NCBI GenBank assembly: GCA_937136055.1
Contig: CAKZOD010000087.1
Location: forward strand, 1 to 64,000
Length of the DNA stretch: 64,000 nt
DNA from: an uncultured Oceanospirillaceae bacterium
Lineage (GTDB): Bacteria > Pseudomonadota > Gammaproteobacteria > Pseudomonadales > Balneatricaceae
Direction of reading: 5' to 3'
Under the pieces are notes generated by a model, which had not been told where the DNA came from, did no database searches, and was given only the letters and a program-made list of their open reading frames with translations. A program made the position numbers and the translations under genes. This document shows, piece by piece, positions 35,392 through 45,726 of this stretch (the first letter of the stretch is position 1; each line of letters begins with the position of its first letter).

Positions 35392-36756
35392 CTAAAATGG
35401 GTTTAATTTCTTAATGCGCTCCATCAATGTTGGGCTAGCTTTAGCAACTTTTTGAACAAAGTTAGTACCTTGAATCGTTGATAAATCTAATTCCATTACA
35501 TTGAGTAACTCACCTGTACCACTTAGCAAACGATACTGAGCTAACATGTGATCATAGATAGCTTCATTAAATGCATTCTGCGAAGAGAACACCTCGTTTT
35601 CCGTATCGAGTAAATCGAGTAGTGATCTTTGACCGATATTGAACTGTCTCAGGTAAGAATCACGCGTACTTTCTGTCGATGTTACATGCTGCTCTAAGAA
35701 ATCTAACTGACGCCCCAAAATATCGTAAGCATTCCAAGATAAATCTAAACTCTGCAATGTCTGTCTTGCTGAATCAGATTGGATATTCTTAGCTTCATCT
35801 ATTTGATGGCGTGTCTGGCGAACTCTCGCTTTATCAGCGCCGCCGTTGTAGATGTTATAACGCATGCGAATCATCGCGGTTAAATCTTCATTGCGACCTT
35901 CATTACCGTCAATATTGTTGTTCCATGTTCTGTTTACCTCAAGGTTCAAGGTAGGGAACATCAAACTACGGGCTGCTTCATATTGCGCACGAGCCGCTTC
36001 AACATCTGAAGCTGCTACTTTTAGCGTAGGATGGTTATCATAAGCTTTTTCAAGCGCTTGCTCGAAAGTTTCAGGAATCCAGCTCTCTTCGATCGTCGGG
36101 TCTTCTAACTCTTGTGCAGGTTTTTTGCCCGTAACACGCTCATAAGAAGAAATAGAATCTAAAAGGTTATTTTCAGCAGATAAAACATTAACTTCTGCAA
36201 GCGCTAAACGACCTTCAGCCTGTTGAATAGAAGCTGTTGTACCTACGCCAGAAGCTTGACGACGTCTAATTTGCTCAAAAATACGCACGTGAGTAAGCAA
36301 AGTATTTTTTGCCTGCTCTACTAAAGATTCACGTTTAAGAATATCAAGGTATGCACGAGCAGCTTCTAGTGCTGTTTCTTCAGCCACTTCACGTAAACGG
36401 TGATTGATAGAGCTCAAACGGGCAGATTGTCTATCGACTTCACTAGACACTCTAAATCCGTCAAATAGCATTTGATTGAGACTAACATTCGCCTCTGAGC
36501 GCTTCAGCTCAACATCATCGCCAGGGAAACGTTTGGTTTTTTCATAACCAACACCCGCACCGATATCAATCGTTGGGCGGTAACCACTTTTAGCCTGTTT
36601 CACTTCTTGATAAACAGCATTACGTGCATTCATTACTGATTGCACTTGAGGATTCGAAAGTACAGCGGCTGCGACAACACTATTTAAAGTTTCTGCATTG
36701 GCTGATAATGTTATGGTTGTTATTGCTAACGCCAATATTGCCTTCTTGATTCTCAC
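35392..36756 (-). CDS. TolC-family outer-membrane channel of a type I secretion system
   Basis: 454 residues with a signal peptide (KKAILALAITTITLSANA) and the two repeated outer-membrane-factor domains made of long helices (VRQTRHQIDEAKNIQSDSAR, then FNIGQRSLLDLLDTENEVF). That last motif is typical of the TolC/LapE/AggA group serving adhesin exporters. It forms the outer-membrane exit duct. It is co-oriented with and 28 bases from the regulator gene and downstream of the HlyD and ABC genes. Confidence 0.92.
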   Translation of the reverse strand: MRIKKAILALAITTITLSANAETLNSVVAAAVLSNPQVQSVMNARNAVYQEVKQAKSGYRPTIDIGAGVGYEKTKRFPGDDVELKRSEANVSLNQMLFDGFRVSSEVDRQSARLSSINHRLREVAEETALEAARAYLDILKRESLVEQAKNTLLTHVRIFEQIRRRQASGVGTTASIQQAEGRLALAEVNVLSAENNLLDSISSYERVTGKKPAQELEDPTIEESWIPETFEQALEKAYDNHPTLKVAASDVEAARAQYEAARSLMFPTLNLEVNRTWNNNIDGNEGRNEDLTAMIRMRYNIYNGGADKARVRQTRHQIDEAKNIQSDSARQTLQSLDLSWNAYDILGRQLDFLEQHVTSTESTRDSYLRQFNIGQRSLLDLLDTENEVFSSQNAFNEAIYDHMLAQYRLLSGTGELLNVMELDLSTIQGTNFVQKVAKASPTLMERIKKLNPF

Positions 36757-36784
36757 TTGTATTCTCCTTTACAGCTGAACAAGA

Positions 36785-37396
36785 TCAGCCATGACTATCT
36801 TTCAACTTTATGATCAACGAAACGCGATCTGCCGTGTCAGTTTTTCGCAAAATAGAACTCACATGCGCCTTAACAGTGCGCTCAGTAATTCCAAGTTTAC
36901 GACCAATTTCTTTATTACTTGCGCCTGTTGATAGTACCTCAACAGTCTCTGTCTCTCGATCACTCAAGCCATACTGGGTTAAGCTCACACTACTTTGAGG
37001 TTCTGACTGTGCTAACAACCTTTTGAGCATTTTCTGCACAATACTCGCACCAGCCCAAATATCTCCTTTGTGGACTGATTCTAATAATTGCGCAAAAATG
37101 GATTCTGTGACGAAGGTATTTATATATCCTTTAAACCCCCTTAAAAGTAACTCTATTCCTTGAGTATCATTTGGATTATCGGAAAAAGCAATTAACTTTA
37201 CTTTGTCCCAATATGTACACACTAATGCAATTTGATCTTTACTTAATGAATCTATATGAACAAGCATACAACTATCATTATCAAAGTTCTGTGCTTCTAT
37301 ATTTTCAGTGGTTAAAGAAACTAAACTGTTTCCCTCTGAAATATCAACCCAACGCTGCTTAACATTTTCTCTATACGATAATATATATAAGTTCAT
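36785..37396 (-). CDS. CsgD/VpsT-like LuxR-type regulator with unusual receiver
   Basis: 203 residues. The C-terminal LuxR/FixJ helix-turn-helix is intact (YGLSDRETETVEVLSTGASN, KEIGRKLGITERTVKAHVS). The N-terminal receiver-like domain lacks the acidic pair after the first strand (YILSYRENV). The position equivalent to the c-di-GMP-binding W-[LFM]-[TS]-R motif of VpsT/CsgD reads IWAGASIVQ, so direct c-di-GMP binding by that motif is not supported. Such regulators often control biofilm matrix or adhesin genes. It lies between the HlyD and TolC genes, upstream of the latter by 28 bases. Confidence 0.8.
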   Translation of the reverse strand: MNLYILSYRENVKQRWVDISEGNSLVSLTTENIEAQNFDNDSCMLVHIDSLSKDQIALVCTYWDKVKLIAFSDNPNDTQGIELLLRGFKGYINTFVTESIFAQLLESVHKGDIWAGASIVQKMLKRLLAQSEPQSSVSLTQYGLSDRETETVEVLSTGASNKEIGRKLGITERTVKAHVSSILRKTDTADRVSLIIKLKDSHG

Positions 37397-37590
37397 TATG
37401 CACTTCTATTAGTAATCACTATGGCAACACAAAAATAGAAAACCGTTAAGATTCAATTATAAATAGCACTTTAACAATAATCTAGCATTAACTTAAGGTT
37501 AAGAGCATATTAATAATAAAATATTAAAGCAAATTTTCGCTAATTTTTATAAAATTAATGAAATATTAACGACGCAATATTACTGACCCA

Positions 37591-38913
37591 CTACCGCTCA
37601 GTTAACGCACTTTGCTTTGCTTTTAATATTGGTTTTAATAAATAATCCATTACGGTCTTTTTACCTGTCAATATATCAACAGAAACTGTCATCCCTGCAA
37701 TTAATGGCAGCTTTTTATTATCTTTTTCAATATAGGGCTTAGCTGTTGTCAATCTAACGATATAAAAGGGCTGCCCCTCTTCATTCAAGACGGTACTGGG
37801 TGAAACAGTAGAAACCAATGCATCAACCCCACCATATATTCCGAAATCGTAAGCCGATACTTTGATAACAGCTGTTTGACCTTTTAATACTTTTGCTATA
37901 TCAGATGGCCTTAATTTAGCTTCAACTAACAAAGTATCTTCCCAAGGGATTATATTTAATATCTCATCCCCTGGCTGCACAACACCATTAACAGTATTGA
38001 ACAGCAACTCTTTAATAGTTCCTTTTACGGGCGATGTAATTTCAGTACGACGTAGTTTATCTTGCATCCCGGTTAGCGCTTCTTTTAACCTTGCCATTTC
38101 AGATAGCGTTTCATTTAATTCACTACGAGCAATACTCTGAAATTTCAATTTAGCTTCTTGTAACATCCCACGAGTTTCATCTACAGAAGCTTTAAGACGC
38201 GGCAAACTCAAGCGGATATTATTCAACTCTCCAGATAAATCGACAACCTGCCTTTTTAATCTTAAATACTCAACCTCAGAAACAATACCATCTCTCACCA
38301 GAGGAGCTGTCATATCACGCTCTTGCCTTAAAAGACTATAGCTACTACTTAATTGAGAACGCTTACTCTTAGCCTGTATCAGCTCTTGCTGCTTTTGACG
38401 CAATTGCTCTTCAAATACTGAAACGTTAGCATCAACCTCTCTTTTGCGTGCTTCATATAAACTACGTTCTTGGCGAATTAAAGATTCATGCTCATACGGA
38501 AAGTCATCTGGTGTAACAAAATCATCTCCTGCTGATTCTGCTTTTAGACGAACTGCTTTTGCTGTTAATTCCAACTCTCTGACTTTATTCTCTTTAAATG
38601 AGCTTGAAAAACGAGTGTCATCAATGCGCATGAGCACCTGCCCTTTTTCGACTAGCTCACCCTCTTTAATTAATATCTCAGCAACGATCCCGCCTTCCAA
38701 GTTTTGTATAACTTGCAGTTGCTGAGAGGGGATAATTTCACCCTCACCTCGGCTAAGCTCATCAAGCTCAGCCCAGTTAGCCCAAGCGATTGCCAAAACA
38801 ATAAAAACCGCAACCGCCCAAAGTATTAACTTAGCTCCGGTTGGTGCTTGCTCGAGCATCGCTTCACTGACACTCGACATATACTGTAAATCTTTCTTTT
38901 CTACATTTGACAT
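37591..38913 (-). CDS. HlyD-family adaptor of a type I secretion system
   Basis: Periplasmic adaptor between the ABC exporter and the TolC-like channel. One N-terminal membrane helix (LILWAVAVFIVLAIAWANWA), lipoyl half-motifs (LEGGIVAEILIKEGELVEKG and EITSPVKGTIKELLFNT), a long coiled coil between them, and a beta-barrel C-terminus. I prefer the ATG at 38913, 13 bases after the ABC gene ends, with GAGGTG upstream; the frame also opens at 38964 inside the ABC gene. It matches the LapC type. Confidence 0.9.
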   Translation of the reverse strand: MSNVEKKDLQYMSSVSEAMLEQAPTGAKLILWAVAVFIVLAIAWANWAELDELSRGEGEIIPSQQLQVIQNLEGGIVAEILIKEGELVEKGQVLMRIDDTRFSSSFKENKVRELELTAKAVRLKAESAGDDFVTPDDFPYEHESLIRQERSLYEARKREVDANVSVFEEQLRQKQQELIQAKSKRSQLSSSYSLLRQERDMTAPLVRDGIVSEVEYLRLKRQVVDLSGELNNIRLSLPRLKASVDETRGMLQEAKLKFQSIARSELNETLSEMARLKEALTGMQDKLRRTEITSPVKGTIKELLFNTVNGVVQPGDEILNIIPWEDTLLVEAKLRPSDIAKVLKGQTAVIKVSAYDFGIYGGVDALVSTVSPSTVLNEEGQPFYIVRLTTAKPYIEKDNKKLPLIAGMTVSVDILTGKKTVMDYLLKPILKAKQSALTER

Positions 38914-38926
38914 GAACCTATACACC

Positions 38927-41056
38927 TCAACGCTGGATATGCAGACGACCTTGTTTGAGCGCATCTAGCACTACTTCTTTAGGACCATCCGCAACTACTC
39001 GGCCACCATCCATTACAACTATTCGATCAACCAAAGTCAGCAGTGACATTTTGTGTGTCACTAACACTAACGTCCGCCCTTTACAGTATTCAGTTAACTG
39101 TTTTCTAAGAAAATCTTCTGATGAATTATCCATTGAATTGGTAGGTTCATCTAGAATAAGAATATTCGGACTATGAATTAGCGCTCTGGCAATGGCAATT
39201 GCTTGACGTTGCCCACCTGATAACCTTGCCCCACGCTCGCCTACCGGCATCTCGAACCCTTGAGGATGGCGATTGACGAATTGATCGACACCGGATACGG
39301 CCGCCGCTCTAAGCAGCGCACTATCATCAATTTCAGGAGACCCCATAATAATGTTATCTCGAACAGAGCCATCAAATAACATTAATTCTTGAGGCACATA
39401 ACCAATATTACGACGCAAATCAACAGGATCTATCTGATTAAGATCTATACCATCTAGTCGAACCGCTCCTTCGTCTGGTTTATATAACCCCATAAGCAAC
39501 TTTTCAATAGTACTTTTGCCTGAGCCGATCCGTCCAATTAAGGCAATTTTTTCCCCTGCTTTAAATGAAAAATCTATTTTATCTAAAGAGGCCTGCTCCG
39601 CTTCTGGGTAGCTAAACTTCACTTCCTTAAACTCAATTGCACCATTTAACTCAGGCCTATGAACATACTTTTTACCTTCAGCACGCTCATCAGGTAACTC
39701 CATAATTTGGTTTAAACTATTGAGCGCCGTTTTAGATTGAAAAAAGCTTGTCACAAGGCCAGTAACTTGGGCCATTGGCTGTAGCACTCTTCCTGACAGG
39801 ATATTGGCTGCAATCAAAGCACCCATTGTCAACTCTCTCTCAGAGATCAGATAAACTCCAACTATAACCAACGACACAGAGCTTACTTGTGTAATAAATG
39901 CGGCAAAGTTAGTGACTGAAGATGAGATCATTTTGCTCTTCAACCCCCACTTTGCAATAAAGCCTTCTGCTTGCTCCCAACGCAGCTGCAATACAGAGCT
40001 CGCTCTTTGTGTTTTAACCGTCTCCATTGCCGTCAAACACTCGATCAACGTTGAACTCTTTTGAGCAGATGCTGCAAAAGTTTGCTCTACGGATTCTTTG
40101 AGCTTTCTACTGGCGATCAGTGAATAAATCAAAATAAAGGGGATAGCGACTAGCGGCACATAAACAAGTGGCCCACCAATCATATACATCACTATCAAGA
40201 AAATAATAGCAAACGGGATATCTATTAAAATAGTGGTTGTGGTTGAGCTTAAAAATGCACGAATACTCTCAAATTCGCGTAAGTTACTTGAAAAAGACCC
40301 CACTGACTTTGGCATATGCGCGTATTGCATGCTCATCACTTTTTCAAACAACATGGATGACATTAATATGTCTGCTTTTTTACCCGCTATTTCCAAGAAA
40401 TAGGCTCTAAGCATTTTCAATCCAAAATCGAAGATATAAGCAATAAACACCCCTATTGCTAGCACCCACAAGGTTTCAATAGCAGAGTTAGGTACAACTC
40501 TGTCATAAACATTCATGACAAATAAGGGATTGGATAACACGAACAAGTTAATTAAGAAGGAAGCAATTAACACGTCCCGATATATCCTAGCTGAGCGCCA
40601 AATAGTCCCCCAAAACCAGTGACCTTCACGCTGATCGAGAACTTTTGAAACACGTTCAGTAAAGTGATATTCCAAATTAAGATAAATAGCAACGCCTGAA
40701 TACTGCTCCAGCAATGCCTCTTGTGAAATTCTTTTCATCCCGCTATCTGGGAATATTAAAATAGCTTCCCCAGTTTGTGCATCTATCTCTTGTAATATGC
40801 AAGCATCGTCATTAGCCAGTAATAGAACAGCAGGGAGCGTTAACGGGCTAATATCACTGAGCTGGCGCTGAACTATCTTTGCAGAAAAACCCGCTCTTTT
40901 AGCTGCACGTACAAACAATTTTGGTGTTAATTTGTTGTTTTCTAAGGGCAAGCCGTTTCTAAGCGCTTGCGCAGATAGCGGCCTATGATTTTGTTGCGTC
41001 AAATGCATTAAACATTTTAATAAAGGATCTTGTATTTCATCCATTTCCTTGACCAT
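38927..41056 (-). CDS. Type I secretion ABC transporter with C39-like domain (LapB type)
   Basis: 709 residues. The N-terminal C39-like domain (about 10-130) lacks the catalytic Cys of true peptidases, as in HlyB/LapB exporters of large RTX proteins. Six membrane helices follow (about 165-440), then an ABC domain: GRIGSGKSTIEKLLMG, LSGGQRQAIAIARAL, ILILDEPTNSMD. It energises export of an unprocessed substrate. No candidate adhesin gene is present in the window. Divergent from the small gene at 41114 across 57 bases. Confidence 0.93.
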   Translation of the reverse strand: MVKEMDEIQDPLLKCLMHLTQQNHRPLSAQALRNGLPLENNKLTPKLFVRAAKRAGFSAKIVQRQLSDISPLTLPAVLLLANDDACILQEIDAQTGEAILIFPDSGMKRISQEALLEQYSGVAIYLNLEYHFTERVSKVLDQREGHWFWGTIWRSARIYRDVLIASFLINLFVLSNPLFVMNVYDRVVPNSAIETLWVLAIGVFIAYIFDFGLKMLRAYFLEIAGKKADILMSSMLFEKVMSMQYAHMPKSVGSFSSNLREFESIRAFLSSTTTTILIDIPFAIIFLIVMYMIGGPLVYVPLVAIPFILIYSLIASRKLKESVEQTFAASAQKSSTLIECLTAMETVKTQRASSVLQLRWEQAEGFIAKWGLKSKMISSSVTNFAAFITQVSSVSLVIVGVYLISERELTMGALIAANILSGRVLQPMAQVTGLVTSFFQSKTALNSLNQIMELPDERAEGKKYVHRPELNGAIEFKEVKFSYPEAEQASLDKIDFSFKAGEKIALIGRIGSGKSTIEKLLMGLYKPDEGAVRLDGIDLNQIDPVDLRRNIGYVPQELMLFDGSVRDNIIMGSPEIDDSALLRAAAVSGVDQFVNRHPQGFEMPVGERGARLSGGQRQAIAIARALIHSPNILILDEPTNSMDNSSEDFLRKQLTEYCKGRTLVLVTHKMSLLTLVDRIVVMDGGRVVADGPKEVVLDALKQGRLHIQR

Positions 41057-41113
41057 TTTAAATTTTTATACATACTATCAAGTAATTCATCCACTTAGAG
41101 ACGAGCTACTACC

Positions 41114-41491
41114 ATGTTATACGCAACACGTAACTTAGAAGGAAAAATTTCAGGTATCACCGATATCCCTTCCAGTTCAGCTGAAGCAATTGACAAAAAC
41201 CACCCTGATGTCAGAGAGTTTTTCTCTAGCCACTATGAGGATTTCTCACCCGACTCATTTCTAGACGAATCAGATATTGCCGTCGCCAGAATACTTGACG
41301 ATCTAGTGGACCTTCTCGTCAAGAAAAATATTATTATGTTTACCGAACTTCCAAGCGCAGCCCAAAAGAAACTGCTATCGCGTCGCCTTGTTAGATCACT
41401 CATTCAAGACGATACAAAAAACACACCTGAGACTGAGAATAAAACCGATTCAAGCAATTCATTTCTCTCAGATGAAGACAAACTGCTTTAA
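41114..41491 (+). CDS. Conserved small protein of unknown function
   Basis: 125 residues, acidic at the C-terminus. The middle (ARILDDLVDLLVKKNIIMFT, then ELPSAAQKKLLSRRLVRSLI) resembles a group usually annotated 'tryptophan synthase subunit beta-like' in Pseudomonas, a label inherited without functional evidence. It has no enzyme motif. It is divergent from the type I secretion ABC gene, which makes a link to that system possible but unproven. Confidence 0.75.
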   Translation: MLYATRNLEGKISGITDIPSSSAEAIDKNHPDVREFFSSHYEDFSPDSFLDESDIAVARILDDLVDLLVKKNIIMFTELPSAAQKKLLSRRLVRSLIQDDTKNTPETENKTDSSNSFLSDEDKLL

Positions 41492-41852
41492 ACTTAATTT
41501 TTAGCCTATTGGCACAAATGGCCTTATATCTGTAATGCTATTATCTTCAAGCGTAAACTACTAATAGGTATAGCACTATTTAAATAAATTAGTATCTATT
41601 TTCAAGCACATCGGGCATTAAATTAATAATTAGCGACCCAAAGCAGCTGTTACCCACTAGCGCAGGCTAAATCATTACTTACATTTGTTTAAATTATTAT
41701 CTTTAGCGGCCAAATACTTGTCTATGTTAGATATTTTTTTGATTGCTAAACTTTTGCAGCAGCGAAACTAACATAAATACCCAAAGATACCTAACAAGGA
41801 AGTCTCTGTAATCGACAACAGGATTTTTTCCTAAGGAAATTATATTGCAAGT
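41492..41852. other. Intergenic region with no recognised feature
   Basis: About 360 AT-rich bases between the small gene at 41114 and the argG terminator. I see no ORF, RNA gene or strong promoter. A short palindrome TTTCCTAAGGAAA lies near 41827. Confidence 0.5.
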
Positions 41853-41886
41853 AAAAAAAAACCTGCTTAAAGCAGGTTTTTTTATA
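41853..41886. terminator. Bidirectional terminator after argG
   Basis: A-run, ACCTGCTT / AAGCAGGT stem, T-run. The symmetric A and T flanks make it work both ways. It lies nine bases after the argG stop. Confidence 0.92.
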
Positions 41887-41894
41887 AACAAGAA

Positions 41895-43121
41895 CTAGTC
41901 TTCTAACAGATCTCTTCCCTTGGAAGCTGCAATACGCATTCTCAAAGCATTCAGCTTAATGAAGCCTTCTGCATCTTGCTGGTTGTATGAACCTGCATCA
42001 TCTTCCATCGTTGCAATTGCTTCATCAAATAAGCTGCTGTCAGAACGACGTCCAACAACGCTAATGTTACCTTTGTACAATTTGATACGCACTTCGCCAT
42101 TAACGTTTCGCTGGCTATAATCAATTGATTGCTGAAGCATTTTACGCTCTTCAGACCACCAGAATCCATTATAGATAAGCTTTGCATATCTAGGCATCAT
42201 CTCATCTTTAAGATGCGCTGCTTCACGATCAAGAGTAATTGATTCAATCGCACGATGCGCTTTTAGCATAATGCTGCCACCTGGTGTTTCATAACAACCA
42301 CGTGCTTTCATACCCACAAAGCGGTTCTCAACGATATCCAAACGACCCACACCGTTTTCACCACCAATTTGGTTCAACGTTGCCAACACTGTAGCAGGAG
42401 ACATAGCTTCACCATCAATAGCTACAATATCACCTTTTTCATAGGTCAGTTCGATGTAACGAGCTTCATCTGGTGCCGCTTCAGGAGACACAGACCAACG
42501 CCACATTTCTTCTTCTGCTTCAACCCATGGATCTTCAAGAATGCCAGATTCATATGAGATATGTAGCAAGTTAGCATCCATTGAATAAGGAGACTTTTTC
42601 TTACTAGACGAGTAATCAACTGCAATATCGTGCTTTTCACAGTATGCCATTAACGATTCACGAGAACTCAAATCCCATTCACGCCAAGGAGCAATAATAG
42701 ACACGCCAGGTTTAAGTGCATAAGCGCCTAACTCGAATCTTACTTGGTCATTACCTTTACCCGTTGCTCCGTGCGAAATAGCATCAGCACCTGTCTCATT
42801 AGCAATTTCGATTAAACGCTTAGAAATAAGTGGGCGTGCGATAGAAGTACCTAGAAGATATTCACCTTCATAAACAGTATTGGCACGGAACATTGGGTAT
42901 ACGAAATCACGCACAAATTCTTCGCGCAAATCATCGATATAAATTTCTTTTACGCCAAGTGCTTCTGCTTTTGCACGAGCAGGCTCTACTTCTTCACCCT
43001 GCCCCAAATCTGCAGTAAAAGTAACGACTTCACAATTGTAAGTTTCCTGTAACCAGCGAACGATAACCGAAGTATCTAAACCGCCAGAATAGGCTAAAAC
43101 GACCTTTTTAATATCGGACAT
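41895..43121 (-). CDS. argG: Argininosuccinate synthase
   Basis: Joins citrulline and aspartate with ATP, the penultimate step of arginine synthesis. The N-terminal ATP pyrophosphatase motif [18 protein letters not shown] is intact, with [15 protein letters not shown] and the [17 protein letters not shown] segment. 408 residues, normal for the family. Together with argF at 46568 it brackets a block whose order matches Pseudomonas. Confidence 0.98.
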   Translation of the reverse strand: MSDIKKVVLAYSGGLDTSVIVRWLQETYNCEVVTFTADLGQGEEVEPARAKAEALGVKEIYIDDLREEFVRDFVYPMFRANTVYEGEYLLGTSIARPLISKRLIEIANETGADAISHGATGKGNDQVRFELGAYALKPGVSIIAPWREWDLSSRESLMAYCEKHDIAVDYSSSKKKSPYSMDANLLHISYESGILEDPWVEAEEEMWRWSVSPEAAPDEARYIELTYEKGDIVAIDGEAMSPATVLATLNQIGGENGVGRLDIVENRFVGMKARGCYETPGGSIMLKAHRAIESITLDREAAHLKDEMMPRYAKLIYNGFWWSEERKMLQQSIDYSQRNVNGEVRIKLYKGNISVVGRRSDSSLFDEAIATMEDDAGSYNQQDAEGFIKLNALRMRIAASKGRDLLED

Positions 43122-43351
43122 CTATCCTGCTCCAAACATAAAAACCTGATACACCTATCAGATTAATGGTTAAAAATATGGGGACATAGTATATATTGGA
43201 TACAATTAAGCCACAATAACTGCAGCTTGTTTAAGCCAAATTGTACGCTTGTATAAATAAAAAGAGGGGAACTGAGCGCATCTAGTACTCTAATCTTTCA
43301 ATTAAAAGAGCACTAGCGCTTCTTTCACAGAAAAAAATAAAGCTTAGCGCT

Positions 43352-44206
43352 CTAGTTCTTATCCAGACGTATTGTCACTCGCCTATTTCTGGCGCGATTC
43401 TTTTTAGAGGTATTTGGCACAACAGGGTAGCGTTCACCATGATAGCGTGTTGTGACCATTGACTCATCAACACCTAAGGAAACCAAATAACGCGTGACTT
43501 CTTCAGCGCGCAACTTCGATAAATCACGGTTTAAAAGTCGACGACCACCGCTGTCTGAGTGCCCATCAATATAAATAGCAGATACACTCTTATCTTCTTT
43601 GACATAAAAAGCAATTAGCTCTAAACGTTCACGAGTTGCATCTGACAATGTCCATGCTGCGGGGGGAAACAATACCGCGGTGCGGGCAACTTGACGGTAG
43701 TTTGCAGGTAATAGCCCTGCTACACAGGATATATAATCATTATATGCAGCTTTAAAGTTTGCAGCTGAAAGCGCCACTCGCAATTGATCAGCAGAGTTCA
43801 TCCACTTATCCACAGTAAAGGTAGGCGACATTCCTTTGAACAAAGAAACTAACATTTGACCGGCATAGGTCGCGTTGGTTTTTAACGTTCGACCAGCCTC
43901 AAGCGGCCCGATCACAGAAGTTGCAATACCAGGCTGCCAAGGAGACGCCTCAACGACCAGCATAGCCTTTCTTTTAATCGCTAAACGCTGAGTGGGCTTC
44001 AATGTAAATAATGGTTCAACACCTGCTTCATGCAAAAACTCACCCACCCCAAAAGCGGGGATATCTTGAGACAATTTACATTCAAACTTAGACGCTTCTA
44101 ATACCCATTTTGACTCATCAATAGAGGCACGAAATGTAATTGCCTGTAATCCCATTGCCAATGAGCAAAATGCTACAAGCACCAACAACCTTAGTTTCGC
44201 AAGCAT
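43352..44206 (-). CDS. motY: MotY-like flagellar motor protein (OmpA domain)
   Basis: Component of the T-ring of sodium-driven polar flagella, anchoring the stator to peptidoglycan. Signal peptide (LLVLVAFCSLAMGLQA), MotY-specific N-terminal domain (ITFRASIDESKWVLE, then ECKLSQDIPAFGVGEF) and a C-terminal OmpA-like peptidoglycan-binding domain (IYIDGHSDSGGRRLLNRDLS). 284 residues, as expected. It follows rnt by 15 bases, the same pairing as in Pseudomonas. The 230-base gap to argG holds no gene. Confidence 0.9.
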   Translation of the reverse strand: MLAKLRLLVLVAFCSLAMGLQAITFRASIDESKWVLEASKFECKLSQDIPAFGVGEFLHEAGVEPLFTLKPTQRLAIKRKAMLVVEASPWQPGIATSVIGPLEAGRTLKTNATYAGQMLVSLFKGMSPTFTVDKWMNSADQLRVALSAANFKAAYNDYISCVAGLLPANYRQVARTAVLFPPAAWTLSDATRERLELIAFYVKEDKSVSAIYIDGHSDSGGRRLLNRDLSKLRAEEVTRYLVSLGVDESMVTTRYHGERYPVVPNTSKKNRARNRRVTIRLDKN

Positions 44207-44221
44207 AAAAATTATCTTCCT

Positions 44222-44890
44222 TTACTGATAATCCAAAACCATGTCCCAACCACCAAGATCTTTCCAACGATTGACGATAGAGCAAAATAGATCAGCTGTT
44301 TTTTCCGTATCATAAAGCGCTGAATGCGCTTTTTTCCCATCAAAAGGAATACCTGCAATTTCACAACCACGCGCCAATACTGTTTGCCCGTAAGCTAAAC
44401 CAGATAGCGTTGCTGTATCAAATGTTGAAAATGGATGAAAAGGATTTCGCTTTAGCTCACAACGCTCTGCAGCCTCCATCACAAAGCCGTGGTCAAATGA
44501 AGCATTATGACCTACGAGAATCGCTCTTTTACAACCATGCGCTTTTACAGCTTTTCTGACTGCTTTAAAGATCATCTCCATCGCTTCAAGCTCACTGATC
44601 GCTTGCCTGTTAGGGTCCGATGGATCTATACCTGTAAAATCTAACGCTGACTGCTCTAAATTTGCACCTTCAAAGGGCTCTACATGCGCTTCAAAGCTTT
44701 GATCAACGATTAAATAACCTTGCTCGTCCATGGTGAGAGTCACAGCAGCTATTTCAAGAAGAGCATCTGTTTTTGAGTTAAAACCTGCCGTTTCGACATC
44801 GATAACGATAGGTAAGTAACCGCGAAAACGCTCTGTCATTAATTGTGTAATACTACTATTAGCCAATAGATTTTCCTTAATCATACGCAA
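44222..44890 (-). CDS. rnt: Ribonuclease T
   Basis: DEDD-family 3'-5' exonuclease that trims tRNA CCA ends and matures 5S and 23S rRNA. Motifs: [19 protein letters not shown] (ExoI) and [10 protein letters not shown] (ExoII). 222 residues. It lies upstream of motY in the same direction. Confidence 0.95.
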   Translation of the reverse strand: MRMIKENLLANSSITQLMTERFRGYLPIVIDVETAGFNSKTDALLEIAAVTLTMDEQGYLIVDQSFEAHVEPFEGANLEQSALDFTGIDPSDPNRQAISELEAMEMIFKAVRKAVKAHGCKRAILVGHNASFDHGFVMEAAERCELKRNPFHPFSTFDTATLSGLAYGQTVLARGCEIAGIPFDGKKAHSALYDTEKTADLFCSIVNRWKDLGGWDMVLDYQ

Positions 44891-45000
44891 TGTATGCTTT
44901 TATAATTTAACAGTATTCTAACAGTGCCATTTTAAAAAGTATCTAGAATATAAGGGAATCTTTTAATATTCACCCCTTTAACAATAGATCATGCAGACAA

Positions 45001-45029
45001 AAAAAAACCTAGCTAAGCTAGGTTTTTTT
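45001..45029. terminator. Intrinsic terminator after the peroxiredoxin gene
   Basis: AAAAAAACCTAGCT followed by its complement AGCTAGGTTTTTTT, with a single-base loop centre; symmetric and therefore probably bidirectional. It lies 21 bases after the peroxiredoxin stop. Confidence 0.9.
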
Positions 45030-45050
45030 CATCGCAAAAATACTCTTTGC

Positions 45051-45653
45051 TTAAAGCTTGTCTGACTCAGCAGATAGGTAAGCCGCAACGCCATCTGGAG
45101 ATGCATCCATACCTTTATCACCTTTGCTCCAGCCAGCTGGGCAAACTTCGCCGTGCTCTTCATGATACTGAAGCGCTTCGAAGATACGGATTAACTCATC
45201 CATGTTACGACCAATTGGTAGATCGTTAACAATTTGAGAGCGTACGTCACCGTTTTGATCAATGATAAAAGCACCACGGAAAGCAACGCCACCTTCACTT
45301 TCAACATCGTATGCTTTACAGATATCATGTTTCATATCAGCAACTAATGTGTAGTTTACTTGGCCGATACCGCCGTTTTCAACAGCAGTGTTACGCCATG
45401 CATTATGTGTAAAGTGTGAATCGATAGATACACCAACAACTTCTACATTTAGTGCTTTGAACGCATCGATTCTGTGATCAAGTGCGATAAGCTCAGAAGG
45501 ACAAACAAATGTGAAATCTAAAGGATAGAAAAATACTAATGCGTACTTACCTTTAGTTGCTTCTGAGAAAGTGTAGTTATCAACGATTTGGCCATCACCT
45601 AATACCGCTGCTGTGGTAAAATCTGGTGCTTTTTTGCCTACTAATACGCCCAT
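45051..45653 (-). CDS. Typical 2-Cys peroxiredoxin
   Basis: Thiol peroxidase reducing hydrogen peroxide and organic peroxides. The peroxidatic Cys is in LDFTFVCPSELIAL and the resolving Cys in EVCPAGW near the C-terminus. 200 residues, AhpC/Prx1 subfamily. It lies next to grxD and rnt as in Pseudomonas (PA3529-like position, from memory). The 73-base gap before it separates it from grxD. Confidence 0.95.
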   Translation of the reverse strand: MGVLVGKKAPDFTTAAVLGDGQIVDNYTFSEATKGKYALVFFYPLDFTFVCPSELIALDHRIDAFKALNVEVVGVSIDSHFTHNAWRNTAVENGGIGQVNYTLVADMKHDICKAYDVESEGGVAFRGAFIIDQNGDVRSQIVNDLPIGRNMDELIRIFEALQYHEEHGEVCPAGWSKGDKGMDASPDGVAAYLSAESDKL

Positions 45654-45726
45654 TTTTGGATCTCCAATATCATAAATGATGTGTTTAATTCAGTGGTTAG
45701 GTTGCCCTAACAAAATAATACTACGT

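Noticed and set aside
43806..43814. A TTATCCACA DnaA box within motY
   Set aside because: A single box inside a coding gene; expected by chance.
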